Shown piece after piece: positions 27,063 through 37,111 of a stretch of DNA of 64,000 nucleotides. Position 1 is the stretch's first letter. Every line of letters begins with the position of its first letter. The notes under the pieces were generated by a model. That model was not told the origin of the DNA. It ran no database searches and saw nothing but the letters and a program-made list of their open reading frames with translations. Source of the stretch: Pyropia yezoensis (Eukaryota > Rhodophyta > Bangiophyceae > Bangiales > Bangiaceae); contig CM020620.1 of NCBI GenBank assembly GCA_009829735.1, forward strand, positions 11,095,420-11,159,419, written 5' to 3'. The position numbers were made by a program, and so were the translations under genes.

Positions 27063-28078
27063 CCGTTGGAGCTGGTCGTCCGAAGCTCACAACGGTCGCC
27101 TCGGCCAAGTGGGCCAAAAGGACGAATCAACCGTGTCGGATACTGCGGCGACCTAAGGGGGTCCGCCCACCTCGGGTAGGACTCCCCAAGAACGTAAACC
27201 CACGTCGGGTCATCGCGGTGCTGACGGGTGAGAACTTCCAGGTGGCTGGACGGGTGCAACTTGCCCCCGGCCGCGCCTGTTGTGCCCGTATCGTACTTGA
27301 TACCGGGTCAGGAGCCTCCTTGATACGCAAGTCGCTATTACCAAAGGAGATGAAGCTCCAACGCTGGAAGTCTAAAGCTGACCATCTGATCGATATCAAT
27401 GGTGGGGTACTTCCCATCGTTGGTGCCGTGACCCTACCAACTAGGTTGGGGACCCATGAGGTCGACGTGACCTATGGTGTAGTTGAGAATATATCGGTAC
27501 CCCTGCTTCTGGGTACCCCTTATGTCGTTACTCAAGTGCCTTTGATTTGTGGCCCTGAGTATTGGGTCAAGTTGATGAATGGGGAGACTATCCCCATCCT
27601 TTGTAAGGGAAAGTTTGTGGCTCCTGTGACAGTCTCACAGTCGAAGCCTGTATGTTCTGTGAGGGAAGGGTTTACTGCTACCCTGCGTTTAGCCCGTAAA
27701 GTCACGTTGCCCCCCAACTCGGTGGCGCACGTTGATGTTGTAACTGATTATACGGGGAACGGGTTGGTGCACCCTAACCCCCGTCTTGCTCGCAAGCACC
27801 AAGTGCATGTTGCCCTTGGCACGATGGACTCCAAAGCCGGAGTCCCGTGGAGGATCCAGGTGATGAACCTGAGCTCGTCGCCCAAGTACTTCAAGTCGGG
27901 GGCCAAGTTCGGCTATATCGACCAACACGAGGGACCGGTAGTAGCGGTCACCCTCAACGCGGGCGCGAGTAGCGACCCGAAGTCCGGAAAGGAGAAGCAT
28001 CAAGCCAAGTCGGCCGCCTCTCCTCGGCCCCATGTGAACATGGAGGGTGTTCCACCCAGGTTGAGGGTTCAAGTTTAA
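27059..28078 (+). CDS. Protease frame of element A (5' part of pol)
   Basis: This 339-residue frame is in -1 relative to gag. The aspartic protease motif VLDTGSGASLIRK lies near residues 79-91, and LLLGTPYVV near 140 is the usual second hydrophobic signature. In element C the same region is joined to reverse transcriptase without a stop. Here it ends at TAA (28076-28078), in a position that aligns inside a continuous part of the element C protein. Element B has the same TAA. The frame after it starts without an ATG. Confidence 0.85.
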   Translation: MTVGAGRPKLTTVASAKWAKRTNQPCRILRRPKGVRPPRVGLPKNVNPRRVIAVLTGENFQVAGRVQLAPGRACCARIVLDTGSGASLIRKSLLPKEMKLQRWKSKADHLIDINGGVLPIVGAVTLPTRLGTHEVDVTYGVVENISVPLLLGTPYVVTQVPLICGPEYWVKLMNGETIPILCKGKFVAPVTVSQSKPVCSVREGFTATLRLARKVTLPPNSVAHVDVVTDYTGNGLVHPNPRLARKHQVHVALGTMDSKAGVPWRIQVMNLSSSPKYFKSGAKFGYIDQHEGPVVAVTLNAGASSDPKSGKEKHQAKSAASPRPHVNMEGVPPRLRVQV

Positions 28079-28630
28079 CGCCTCTTGGACCAATGTCACA
28101 AGTTGTGGGATGGTCAATTGGGAATCATGAGAGCTACCCAACACCGGATCGAGTTGAAGCCCGGTGCACCCCCTATGCGCCAACAACCGTATAGAACGGG
28201 TTGGTGCACCCTCACCCCCGTCTTGCTCGCAAGCACCAAGTGCATGTTGCCCTTGGCACGATGGACTCCAAAGCCGGAGTCCCGTGGAGGATACAGGTGA
28301 TGAACCTGAGCTCGTCGCCCAAGTACTTCAAGTCGGGAGCCAAGTTCGGCTATATCGACCAACATGAGGGACCGTTAGTAGCGGTCACCCTCAACGCGGG
28401 CGCAAGCAGCGACCCGAAGTCCGGAAAGGAGAAGCATCAAGCCAAGTCGGCCGCCTCTCCTCGGCCCCATGTGAACATGGAGGGTGTTCCACCCAGGTTG
28501 AGGGTTCAAGTTTAACGCCTCTTGGACCAATATCACAAGTTGTGGGATGGCCAATTGGGACTCATGAGAGCCACCCAACACCGGATCGAGTTGAAGCCCG
28601 GTGCACCCCCTATACGCCAACAACCGTATA
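27757..28630 (+). repeat. 437-bp tandem duplication at the protease/RT junction of element A
   Basis: The segment 27757-28193 is repeated at 28194-28630 with a few base changes (for example 28092 versus 28529). It covers the end of the protease frame, the TAA and the first codons of the RT frame. Because 437 is not a multiple of three, the RT frame is displaced relative to protease. Reading through the first TAA would stop at about 28300. Element B has only one copy. Confidence 0.9.
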
Positions 28631-31479
28631 GAGGAGGGCCCCGTTCAAGGGCCCTCGTTAAGGAGCAAGTTGCTCGCATGGAGGCCCTCGATGTGATTGA
28701 GGCCAGCAACGCCGAGTGGGCGAGTCTGGTGGTTATCGTCCCCAAAGTTGATGGGACCCCCCGGTTCTGTATCGACTACCGTAAGCTCAACGAGAGCACG
28801 GTGAAGAACAGTTATCCCCTACCTAGGATGGACGACTGTCTGGACTCTCTGGGGGAGGCAAACGTGTTCTCTACCCTAGACTGTAACGCGGGGTACTGGC
28901 AAATTCCCATTGCCCCGGAGGACAGGCATAAAACTACCTTTACCTGTCATTGTGGTACCTACCGGTGCAAGCGTCTACCGTTTGGCCTGTGTAACGCGCC
29001 GGCAACTTTCCAGCGCGCTATGGACATGATTCTGGCCGGAGTACGGTGGCAGATCTGTCTCGTGTACCTAGACGATATCATTGTGTTCTCCCGAAGTCCG
29101 GAGGAACACATTGGCCATCTTGGCCAGGTGTTCAAGCTACTTGCTGACGCCGGTGTGTCACTGAAGGCGAGTAAGTGCCACCTTTTCACTCAGGAGGTGG
29201 AATACTTGGGACATGTTGTCCGTCCGGGGCGTCTCAGTGTCAACGAGAAAAACTTGAGGGCCATCCGTAAGGCTCAGTACCCCCGGACCCAGACCCAGAT
29301 GAGGAGCTTCCTCGGGATGTGTAACGTGTACCGACGTTTCACCAAGGGCTTTGCCAAGGTGGCGAAGCCGTTGAATGAGCTAGTGAGCTCAACGCTACCG
29401 AAGAACCTGCCTCCCCCAAGTCGGGTGGAGCAGGAATCCTTTGAGACTCTTCGGGACCTTCTGCTGAAGCCCCCTATCCTGGCTATTCCCAGGTTGGGAG
29501 GCCACTACATCCTGGATGTGGACGCTAGCTACGACCAACTTGGTTGTGTGTTGCTTCAGCAGCAGCCGGACAAGGAGTACTTGCCGGTGGGATACTTCAG
29601 CAAGGGGCTGAACTCGGCCGAGAAGAACTACGGAGTCACCGAGTTGGAAGGACTCGCAGTGGTGTGGGCGGTGACGTCACTTCGTCACTACCTAGAGGGT
29701 GAGAAGTTCCTCATCCGCTGTGACCACCGCGCGTTGCAGTTCATCTTCAAGACGGACTGTACGAACACTCGTCTCAACCGGTGGAGGGTGCGACTTGCAC
29801 CCTTCGACTTTGATATTGAGTACCGACCTGGCAGGCAACATGCCCTTGCCGACGGCCTCTCTCGGGTACCTACCGAGGGACTGGACACCACCCCAGTCGA
29901 TGAGGACATCCCCATCGTGGGGGTGGTCACGCGCTCGGGTCAGGCGTTGAACCCCGAGGCGCCAGGGAACAAGAAGTACTTGCCCCTGTCCCTGGACGAG
30001 GTGGTGAAGGCCCAGGCCGAGGATCCCTTCTGCAAGTCGCAGAGGGATACATTGGATACAGTGGCGGAGACGCGATTCTTTCTGGGAGATGATGGCCTCC
30101 TCATGAGGAGGGGGGTATTTCAGGGGACCGAACAACTTGTCGTCCCCGCATCCCTCAAGGACAGTATCCTTGAGAGGGAGCACAACGCTCCCACGGGTGG
30201 ACACCTGGGGTCTAGTAAACTGTACCAGACCCTGAGGACCAGGTACTACTGGCCGTCCATGGTGGTGGACATCTACAGTTGGGTGGCTGCCTGCACAAGT
30301 TGTGCACAGAACCGTCTGATGGAACGGCGCCCCACTACGGCTATGCTATTGTTCCCGGCCAAGGAGCCCTTCGCCGCGTTGGCGATGGACATCCTTGGGC
30401 CACTGCCAGTGACCGAGGAGGGCAACCAGTACCTCCTGGTCATCTGTGACCGCTTCACGAAACTTACGCGAGCGATCCCACTGGCAGAGATCACGGCCAT
30501 GTCGGTCGTGTCAGCCTTCCTAGATCACTGGGTTGCCGCGTATGGCATTCCGGATAGTACACTATCGGACAATGGACCGCAATTTGCATCTGTACTGTTT
30601 CAGGGAGTGCTGGATATGTTGGGGGTGCGGGCAAACTATGCCACCCCCTACCACCCACAAACTAATGGGCAGGTGGAGCGCTTCAACAAAACTATCGTTA
30701 GGCAGCTGCGCCACTATGTGAGTGAGCACGTGAAGACGTGGGACCAATACATTTCTATTCTTACCACTGCCTACAATTCGCAGGTTCACTCATCTACCGG
30801 GGAAGTACCCCTCGCTTTTGTGACCCCCCGTCGCGTGCGGTCTATTGCCGTGCGGCGGCCGCTCCCAACTAGGGAGGATGGTGGCAGGACGCCTACTCCT
30901 ACTGAGAGTAAGGCGGAGTTCGCTGCTAGGCTTGAAAACCTCATCCCTAAAGTCAGGGCTGAGATGGACAAAGCACAAAAGCGCTGCAAGCGTACCTTTG
31001 ACAAAAGGGTGCGCAATGCGAAGCATGTCCCCGAGCAGGGTGACTGGGTGCTGGTACACTCACACACCCCAACTGGGGGTAAGTTGGTGTTCCAGACGAA
31101 GGGGCCGTACCAGGTCCTTCGTACTGATGGGCGGCGCTTTACCATCGAAAGTGACGATGGGGTCCGCACAGTGAACGGACAGGACGTGGTCAAAGTTGCA
31201 CCACCGCCTGTAGGCGACCCAGCTTGGGCACGGGCGTTGGAAGCGTGGCGCCTCCCCTCACTGCCTGGGGCCAAACAGGGCCCGCAGGAGTACGTGTTCG
31301 ATAAGTTCATCGACCACGGCTGGGATGAGGACACTAACCGCCTCATGTTGAGGGTGCGTTGGTTTGGTTACAAAGCCAAGGATGATACGTGGGAGTATGT
31401 GGAGGACCTTCCCGCTGAGAAGGTCCGGGCGTACTGTGCCCGGAATGAGATAGACCCTAACAGCCCTCCCTCAACGTGA
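28522..31479 (+). CDS. pol: Reverse transcriptase, RNase H, integrase and chromodomain frame of element A
   Basis: An open frame of 985 codons, with no ATG at its beginning (it opens at TTG after a TAA). The reverse transcriptase has FCIDYRKLN and the catalytic YLDD (near residue 183). RNase H has ILDVDASYDQLG (near 331), then TELEGLAVVWA and RCDHRALQF. Integrase has the finger HNAPTGGHLG...CTSCAQNR (553-600) and core residues in AMDILGP (near 620), LSDNGPQ (near 682) and GQVERFNK (near 718). The chromodomain (about 923-970) has RVRWFGYKAKDDTWE. All motifs are intact, but the upstream duplication prevents fusion to protease. The copy in element B has two nonsense codons. Confidence 0.92.
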   Translation: MDQYHKLWDGQLGLMRATQHRIELKPGAPPIRQQPYRGGPRSRALVKEQVARMEALDVIEASNAEWASLVVIVPKVDGTPRFCIDYRKLNESTVKNSYPLPRMDDCLDSLGEANVFSTLDCNAGYWQIPIAPEDRHKTTFTCHCGTYRCKRLPFGLCNAPATFQRAMDMILAGVRWQICLVYLDDIIVFSRSPEEHIGHLGQVFKLLADAGVSLKASKCHLFTQEVEYLGHVVRPGRLSVNEKNLRAIRKAQYPRTQTQMRSFLGMCNVYRRFTKGFAKVAKPLNELVSSTLPKNLPPPSRVEQESFETLRDLLLKPPILAIPRLGGHYILDVDASYDQLGCVLLQQQPDKEYLPVGYFSKGLNSAEKNYGVTELEGLAVVWAVTSLRHYLEGEKFLIRCDHRALQFIFKTDCTNTRLNRWRVRLAPFDFDIEYRPGRQHALADGLSRVPTEGLDTTPVDEDIPIVGVVTRSGQALNPEAPGNKKYLPLSLDEVVKAQAEDPFCKSQRDTLDTVAETRFFLGDDGLLMRRGVFQGTEQLVVPASLKDSILEREHNAPTGGHLGSSKLYQTLRTRYYWPSMVVDIYSWVAACTSCAQNRLMERRPTTAMLLFPAKEPFAALAMDILGPLPVTEEGNQYLLVICDRFTKLTRAIPLAEITAMSVVSAFLDHWVAAYGIPDSTLSDNGPQFASVLFQGVLDMLGVRANYATPYHPQTNGQVERFNKTIVRQLRHYVSEHVKTWDQYISILTTAYNSQVHSSTGEVPLAFVTPRRVRSIAVRRPLPTREDGGRTPTPTESKAEFAARLENLIPKVRAEMDKAQKRCKRTFDKRVRNAKHVPEQGDWVLVHSHTPTGGKLVFQTKGPYQVLRTDGRRFTIESDDGVRTVNGQDVVKVAPPPVGDPAWARALEAWRLPSLPGAKQGPQEYVFDKFIDHGWDEDTNRLMLRVRWFGYKAKDDTWEYVEDLPAEKVRAYCARNEIDPNSPPST

Positions 31480-31590
31480 GGGAAGGCCGAGCAACAGTGC
31501 CAAGAGAGTGCTTCAAGTCGAAGTGGTACGCAGAGTGGCTTTTAGCTACAGCCCTAACCCTCACACTCTCACAACAAAGGCAGCTGCCAA
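31480..31590. other. Short convergent spacer between pol and aORF of element A
   Basis: These 111 bases separate the stops of two converging frames. No polyadenylation signal or repeat like that of element C stands out. Confidence 0.6.
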
Positions 31591-33534
31591 CTAGGCATGC
31601 ATGCTAGACTCTCCAACTCCACGGCCCTCGCCCTCACGTAGAGGCGAGCGGCGAGACCCACGCCGATAACGGTCTCCACTCGTTGGAGGGGGCGGCGGCT
31701 CCAAGTCGGAACCGTCGCGCCCCTCACGGTCGCGCAAGTGGCGCCGACCGTAGCTACTCTTCTGCTTGGTCTTGCGCGCAAGGGTGCGACGCAGACGCCG
31801 GACCGACTCCGACTCAGACGGAGTCGAGGACTCCGAGACGGAGTAAGACAACTCGTCTTCGGATACGGAGGGAGAGCGCCGCGAGTGACGGCGACGACGG
31901 CGAGGAGGCGAGTATGCCCGGCTCGCACGACGTTTGCCACGCCCAAGTGGGGCTGGTTGGGGCATAATAGCCCCAATGCGAGCCAACTCGGCCGTCATAA
32001 ACTCCGCCACCGACTCGCAACTCGCGGTCGCCACTGCAGTACAAACGCGCTCCTCAAGTTGAGGAGTCTCGGAAGTTTGGAGGGTTGCGGTCGACGCGGC
32101 CAACCAGGAAATGGTGCGCACCAACGTGGTGATCATCATCTCTGAGGTTAGAGGCGTGGGCGGTAACACCAGCTTGGGGTATACCGTCAAGAGGGTGGCC
32201 CCCAAGTTGGGGGACACCGGGGTGGTCGACTCAATGGCCACGCTAATCGGGATGTCCCCGTGCGGTTGGAAGGGGACAGGAGGAAGCGGAGGGACACGCC
32301 GAGGTGGCGGGACCCGGGTGTAACTGCGATCCCGACTTGGGGCCCCCGCAGTGGGTTGAGTCATATGGTCATCATATGAGGGCACGGCCATAACTATGGG
32401 CTTGTCCGGGGGTGGTGTAGTGTGGCGATCCACCCCCGGGGCATACGGGTAGTCCCCGATGCCCAACCCCTCTCGTAGGACCACACGGCCGTCGTGAAGT
32501 TCACGAGCGACCCATACGAACTGGCGAAGTGCACAATCGTCCTTGGGCCCACGAGTGGGGCGGCGCAACTTGTGCTCAATGCTCTCCCACTCGATAAACT
32601 TGTGGAGGCGGAGCATCTCCTCAAGTAGAGTGAGTAGTCCTGATGAGCACCCCTCAGCAACTAGCTGAGGGGTGAGCTGTTCCAAACCCTGGATAAGCCG
32701 GAGGGGGAGATGCCAGAGCATCCCCCGCCGCTGAACACAGGACACCCAGGTCGACATGACCTCGAGGAGCCACTGGGTGGCCAACATGGCCCACACCAGA
32801 TGATCAGGGCCAGCCGTCAACATGACGGAGCCGAAGTGGTCAAGCAACCGTGGCAGCAACGCCGGGAACCCGTAGGGGACCTCAACTTGAGGCCACCACT
32901 CGGGCTTCTTCGGGTAGTATTGCTCCTTACTGGCAGCAGACTGCTGAGGAAACTCAAGTTGAGCCGAGGTCACCAAGTAGGGACCTCGCCGGAAGTCCTT
33001 CTCCATCCGCACATCAAAGTGATGAGTGTGCGGATCGGCCTCGTGAAGGTACGGGGGGCGAGTTGCCACCGCGTCCCAAGTAAGGGTCGGCAAGTCGCCG
33101 GGACCCGGGATAGTTCCCCCGCGGTCCACCATGGCCTTGGCCCGCTGTGCGTCCTCGACCTCCTCGTCGTCCAGGAAGGCAAACTGGTCCGTCCTGAAGC
33201 CGGCCGGGAACCCGACCCTACGGGAATACTTCTCCCGTAGGCGGTCCCATACCCGACCCATCGCCGCGCCAAGTCGGCCACAGCGAAGAACAGTCAACCC
33301 CTCCTCATACAGAGGCCAAGCGGGGTAAAACCACCGCCCCAAGGCCTCACGCGGGACAACTTGTCCCGCCTCCGGGGGAGATCCCGCCGTCAACCCAAAG
33401 CCGGGTGACGCGGGAGTCCCATCCCCCGGAGCGATCGCGGAGCCCCCGCCGGAAGTCCCGGCGGGCGCTGCACCGTAGGAGGTGTCCTCCATACGCTCAT
33501 CGAGGGAGTCCGTCTCCACTCCCGGGGTCGCCAT
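31591..33534 (-). CDS. Antisense ORF (aORF) product of element A, family of unknown function
   Basis: A 647-residue frame starts at the ATG in GAGCCATGGCG (33534); it is open upstream to 33705 without another ATG. It begins MATPGVETDSLDERMED. The middle (about residues 90-420) looks folded, with Trp/Tyr-rich segments such as RWFYPAWPLYEEGL, YYPKKPEWWPQ and VQRRGMLWHLP. The last 110 residues are Ser/Arg-rich, resembling RS domains of RNA-binding proteins (RRASRAYSPPRRRRRHSRR). Close relatives are in elements E and B, and a distant one is in element C. It could bind nucleic acid through its basic tail. No enzyme motif was recognised. Confidence 0.8.
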   Translation of the reverse strand: MATPGVETDSLDERMEDTSYGAAPAGTSGGGSAIAPGDGTPASPGFGLTAGSPPEAGQVVPREALGRWFYPAWPLYEEGLTVLRCGRLGAAMGRVWDRLREKYSRRVGFPAGFRTDQFAFLDDEEVEDAQRAKAMVDRGGTIPGPGDLPTLTWDAVATRPPYLHEADPHTHHFDVRMEKDFRRGPYLVTSAQLEFPQQSAASKEQYYPKKPEWWPQVEVPYGFPALLPRLLDHFGSVMLTAGPDHLVWAMLATQWLLEVMSTWVSCVQRRGMLWHLPLRLIQGLEQLTPQLVAEGCSSGLLTLLEEMLRLHKFIEWESIEHKLRRPTRGPKDDCALRQFVWVARELHDGRVVLREGLGIGDYPYAPGVDRHTTPPPDKPIVMAVPSYDDHMTQPTAGAPSRDRSYTRVPPPRRVPPLPPVPFQPHGDIPISVAIESTTPVSPNLGATLLTVYPKLVLPPTPLTSEMMITTLVRTISWLAASTATLQTSETPQLEERVCTAVATASCESVAEFMTAELARIGAIMPQPAPLGRGKRRASRAYSPPRRRRRHSRRSPSVSEDELSYSVSESSTPSESESVRRLRRTLARKTKQKSSYGRRHLRDREGRDGSDLEPPPPPTSGDRYRRGSRRSPLREGEGRGVGESSMHA

Positions 33535-33861
33535 GGCTCTCCCCAAGTTGGGGAGAGACGCCCTGGCTATAGCGGCACGAGACCCGCCTCGAGTTGAGGG
33601 GGACTCGGATCGTGGGTAGACGGGTGGCCTCCCCAGCGTGGGGCGGCCCCGTGGAAGGTGAAGGGGAGGTGGTGGTAATGGTGAAGTGTGAACCGAGGAG
33701 AGCAAGCTGCCGAGTGGGCAAGCTTGAGGAGAGGGGCGGTCAACGTGACCGCCTCCACATCCGCGTTACGTACTCAAGGGGGGACAGCAAGTCGCGCCCC
33801 CCCAACGCCGAGACGTGCGTCTACGCACCCCCTCACAGGGCCGACCGGGTCGGTCGGAACT

Positions 33862-33874
33862 GAGGAGAGGGGAG
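33862..33874 (+). other. Polypurine tract of element A
   Basis: The purine run GAGGAGAGGGGAG ends directly at the 3' LTR. Confidence 0.65.
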
Positions 33875-34343
33875 TGTGGCAGTATTGACCCCCAGGTAGG
33901 GGGGCAACACGTGCCATGCAAGGGGCGGCAGGCCACTAGCCTTACCCGTTCCACCCCCTGCATTTGGGTCCATATTCCCTAATTTTGGGATAGTTTGCTT
34001 AGTAGTAAATCCAACTTGGATTTGAGGGTTTTCTGCATTTATCGTCTTCAATTTTCGTGTGGCCCGGTGGGCAGGTGCTGGGGTGGGAGATTCTGAGTGG
34101 CGAGATTCCGAGTGGACCCTGGGGGGATGAGGGGAGGGACAGCGGGGCTTGGCCCTGCGTCCCCGTCCCGACCAAGAAACTGTTGGACCACACACCATCC
34201 TCTTGTTTGTCAGTGGGGGGTTTGCCCCACAACAGGGACAGAGTGTGTGCGACTTGCACTTCTTCCGGTTCCCCCGACACGGGAGGCAGCCCTTGTACAC
34301 CGCCCCAACTTGGGTGCCGTGTGTGCAAGTGGTTTTTGCCACA
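33875..34343 (+). repeat. 3' LTR of element A
   Basis: The 469-bp partner of 24528-24996 differs mainly in a short cluster near 33942-33990. The second GGAGG follows at 34344-34348. Confidence 0.92.
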
Positions 34344-34503
34344 GGAGGCACCACCGGCAGCAGCATCAACAGGTAGACCAGAGCTTCCAGTCCCAACCCC
34401 ATCTGGGGGGCGCGACGGCCACCGTGAAAAGTTTGTCTAGTTGTGCGTCCGCAGATGGTAGGAAAGGTTGCCGCGGTTGGGGAGATCGCGACCACAAGTC
34501 ATG
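34344..34503 (-). pseudogene. Plavaka-like transposase gene, N-terminal piece with a decayed C2H2 finger
   Basis: Right of element A the minus strand carries TCGRDLPNRGNLSYHLRTHN followed by a stop (about 34503-34438). The spacing C-X12-H-X3-H is that of a C2H2 zinc finger. The first cysteine position (three residues before the remaining Cys) is Arg, a single-base change from Cys. N-terminal zinc fingers are, to my knowledge, common in Plavaka-group transposases. The link to the pieces at 24262-24527 and 3999-5928 is by continuity of target DNA after removing elements A and D. Confidence 0.4.
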
Positions 34504-36334
34504 CGTTGTAGCTCGTTGCGAGTGGGGGGGACGGCGGACATGGTCGTGTGAGACAGTGATCCACAGACTCCGGCGGTGCCGCCGGTACCCCGCTCTTGCA
34601 AACCCCTCCAAGCGCCCGCAACCAAGCTCTTTCAAGTCAGCCAGGCGGCCCGCGGAGCGTCACAACAGGCACAACATACAAGCTCCGGCCAGTGCAGATC
34701 TCCAGCGGGCCACCTCTCCCAGCGCCGCTGTTGGCCGGATAAACTTGCCTTCCCGGTGTCCTCCCGAACTTTCTCCTGGTCCTGGCGCGGTCGGTGATAT
34801 TCGAAGCGCGACGAAGGGTCCAACATGTGTCAATGTACCCCAGAAAGACGCAAGACACCGCTGCAAAGCCGAGCTTCAGGGACACACCCAAGCAATGCAC
34901 CGCACGCTTGCCGAGGCCCTCCCCGAAAAAAGCCCTGGAGCCACCATCCCGAGTATCGTTGCGTCGCAATCCCTCCACTCGCACATGCATAAAACCTGCG
35001 CGAGCCATATCGCCGCGGCAGAGAGCCGCGCAGATGCCAAGCAGCCGAGCGCGTGGTTCGCGGCGCAGCAGCGCAGCGAGAGAAGATGCAACTGAGCGGG
35101 AGAGGACCCCGCAAGATGTGCGGCGGCAGTGCAGCAAAAGGTGGCGTGGACGTCCCCATGCGCTGCCCGTGGCGACAAGGGGACTGTGCGTAGTGTTTCT
35201 CGGCTTGGCCGGCCATGCTTCACGGTCGCGTGGGAGCGCGGCCTGCGCGAGTGCGGCGCAACACTGTCGTCGTGTTGGGCGCGACACCAGCGAGATTGAA
35301 TACAAGCGTATCTCGTGATGCGAAGCTTCAATTCGTAACTTTTCTCCGAATACTTCCTTGAGCCGGTCGCCAAGTTGAGCCCATTGTACTTAAAAATTCT
35401 CAGAACGAGACTGTTGTGTGGCCTCTGTTGGTGGGGCTCCCCAAACTCGGGCCTGCTTTGAGGCTCCCAAGACGAGTGGAGCGGCCCCTTGTGTGCACGC
35501 AGGACCATTTGTTCCAACGCGCCGACCGGCGAAAGTGGCAGCACGGTTGCGAGTGGTCGAACAATCCGTATCTCCCAGCTTAGCTGCCTGAGCTACTCTG
35601 CCGAAAACGCAACACCTGCTTGCGCTTGCCCTTCTCCCCCACTCCAGCATCCTCTCCGCGGCAGTGGTGTCGTCTTGCTGTCTGCGACTCGTGGCAGCTG
35701 AGTTTCCGCGCTGCCGCGCAGCCATTTGCGGCGGACGCCCCCGGGTGCGACGAGCGTAGATGCTCATCGTTAGCTGCGTGCCCCCCCGCTTCACTCACGG
35801 GCACCCTCCTTCCTCGACCTCCCCTCGCCATCGACCCTGGAAAGCATCCAAGATGATTTTCGTCATGCCTTTACCGCTCCCCGGGCTCGGGGAGCGTGCT
35901 CGCTCCACCATGAGGCCGCACGGTCAATCACTGGCTCTGCTGTCTTCGGCATCTCCCCCTGGGATGGCCTTTGCTTCGAGTGTTTCCGAGGAAGCCGGTG
36001 GCGCCGCCAGTTTATTGCCCTTGGGCTGGGTGCGTCCGCCAGCAGGTGGCGCCCGCAGCGACTGCCGCGAGCGCCAAGCCACTGGCTGGCGGACACGACC
36101 GACGCCACGGACAGGACCGACGCGACCTCCCACTCGTGTAGCGCAGCCACGCGAAATCCTCCCCAGCGTCTTGAAAACAGAGTGGTACCAACTACGACCT
36201 GTGATTTATCCCGCCCGAAGTAAACACCAGTACAGGTCATATCGACTGTCGTCCGTGCATTCAATAGGGACGAAAGGGGTGCTACAAAATTTATAAGTTC
36301 TTCCGATTGTGTCAAACGGGTACCACCTTCATGA
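34504..36334. other. Unassigned DNA
   Basis: Overlapping frames exist on both strands (for example 34830-35544), but none shows a domain, biased composition or a repeat partner. I cannot support a gene here. It may include the 5' end of the transposase remnant. Confidence 0.4.
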
Positions 36335-36371
36335 GATCACGCCCCAAAAAGGGCGTATTCAGGGCGTGATC
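36335..36371. repeat. Perfect 10-bp inverted repeat (hairpin)
   Basis: GATCACGCCC (36335-36344) and GGGCGTGATC (36362-36371) are exact inverted copies with a 17-base loop. Related half-sites, GGTCACGCC (36394-36402) and GGGCGTG (36414-36420), follow. It could be the end of a small DNA transposon or a transcription-factor site. Confidence 0.6.
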
Positions 36372-37111
36372 TGACATGATCCTGCGTGAATCAGGTCACG
36401 CCTTGGGTTTTGCGGGCGTGAAACACAAGCCCATCTAGTGAAGAGAGGGCGATCCGACCCCCAGAACCCTGCCCTAGGCCAACTTATTTTCTACAGTCGA
36501 GACGATGGTTACCTTTCATGTCATTCTTCGCAGGTCTTGTGGAAAGAAGTGAATAAAGTATCCCGCGGAATCTATTGGCTGAAGGTCAAATACCATCGTG
36601 CGCAGTGAGCCCGTACATAAATGAAATGACTGCATGCAGGTATGAATTGTCAAGAATGGTGCGCATGGTATTTATCGGGGCCAGGAGTAGACCGGGAGCA
36701 AGACCATCACGCGGGGTGCTCGTTGCAGCGGCCGCCACTCGCGGCCTTCGTTCCATTGGGGACTGGGAGAGCGGTGGCGGCAGCAGCAGTGCATAGGTAC
36801 GCGCGCGCGTGGTGGACACAGTGGGGAGTGGTGGTGCGGGTAGGGGGCACCAGAGTCCCCGGGCGAGGGACAATGACAAGAGAGAACCACAGAGGCATGG
36901 GGGTGAGAAGCACGCCCGCCCGCGGGCGCGCCGTCCGGGGCGGCAGTGGACGAGGGGCGCTGACCACCGCTGACAGGGCCAGCCGCCCGTAACCCCCCAC
37001 CCCCCCTCCACACCCGCTCCCTATCTCCAAACCCGGCTGTCACCCCCCCCCCCATGCTCCCCTCCACCCCTTGCCGTCGTTTGTCTCCCACCACCACCAC
37101 CGCCGCCGCTC
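36372..37111. other. Unassigned DNA downstream of the KEN-box gene
   Basis: I recognise no gene in this stretch. It includes GC-alternating and C-rich tracts (36799-36808, 37033-37054) and should contain the 3' untranslated region of the minus-strand gene that ends at 37112. Confidence 0.4.

Larger units (their letters stand above)
24528..34343 (+). mobile_element. Element A: chromodomain Ty3/gypsy retrotransposon with antisense ORF
   Basis: 469-bp LTRs at 24528-24996 and 33875-34343 are flanked by the target duplication GGAGG (24523-24527 and 34344-34348). Internal order is primer site, gag, protease ORF, RT-to-chromodomain ORF, antisense ORF and polypurine tract. The LTRs differ at about seven positions, so A is older than D and C. 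A 437-bp tandem duplication at the protease/RT junction makes it defective. Confidence 0.94.

Noticed and set aside
34830-35544. Two overlapping minus-strand frames of more than 120 codons
   Set aside because: No recognisable domain, no repeat partner, and stop-poor GC-rich sequence explains them.
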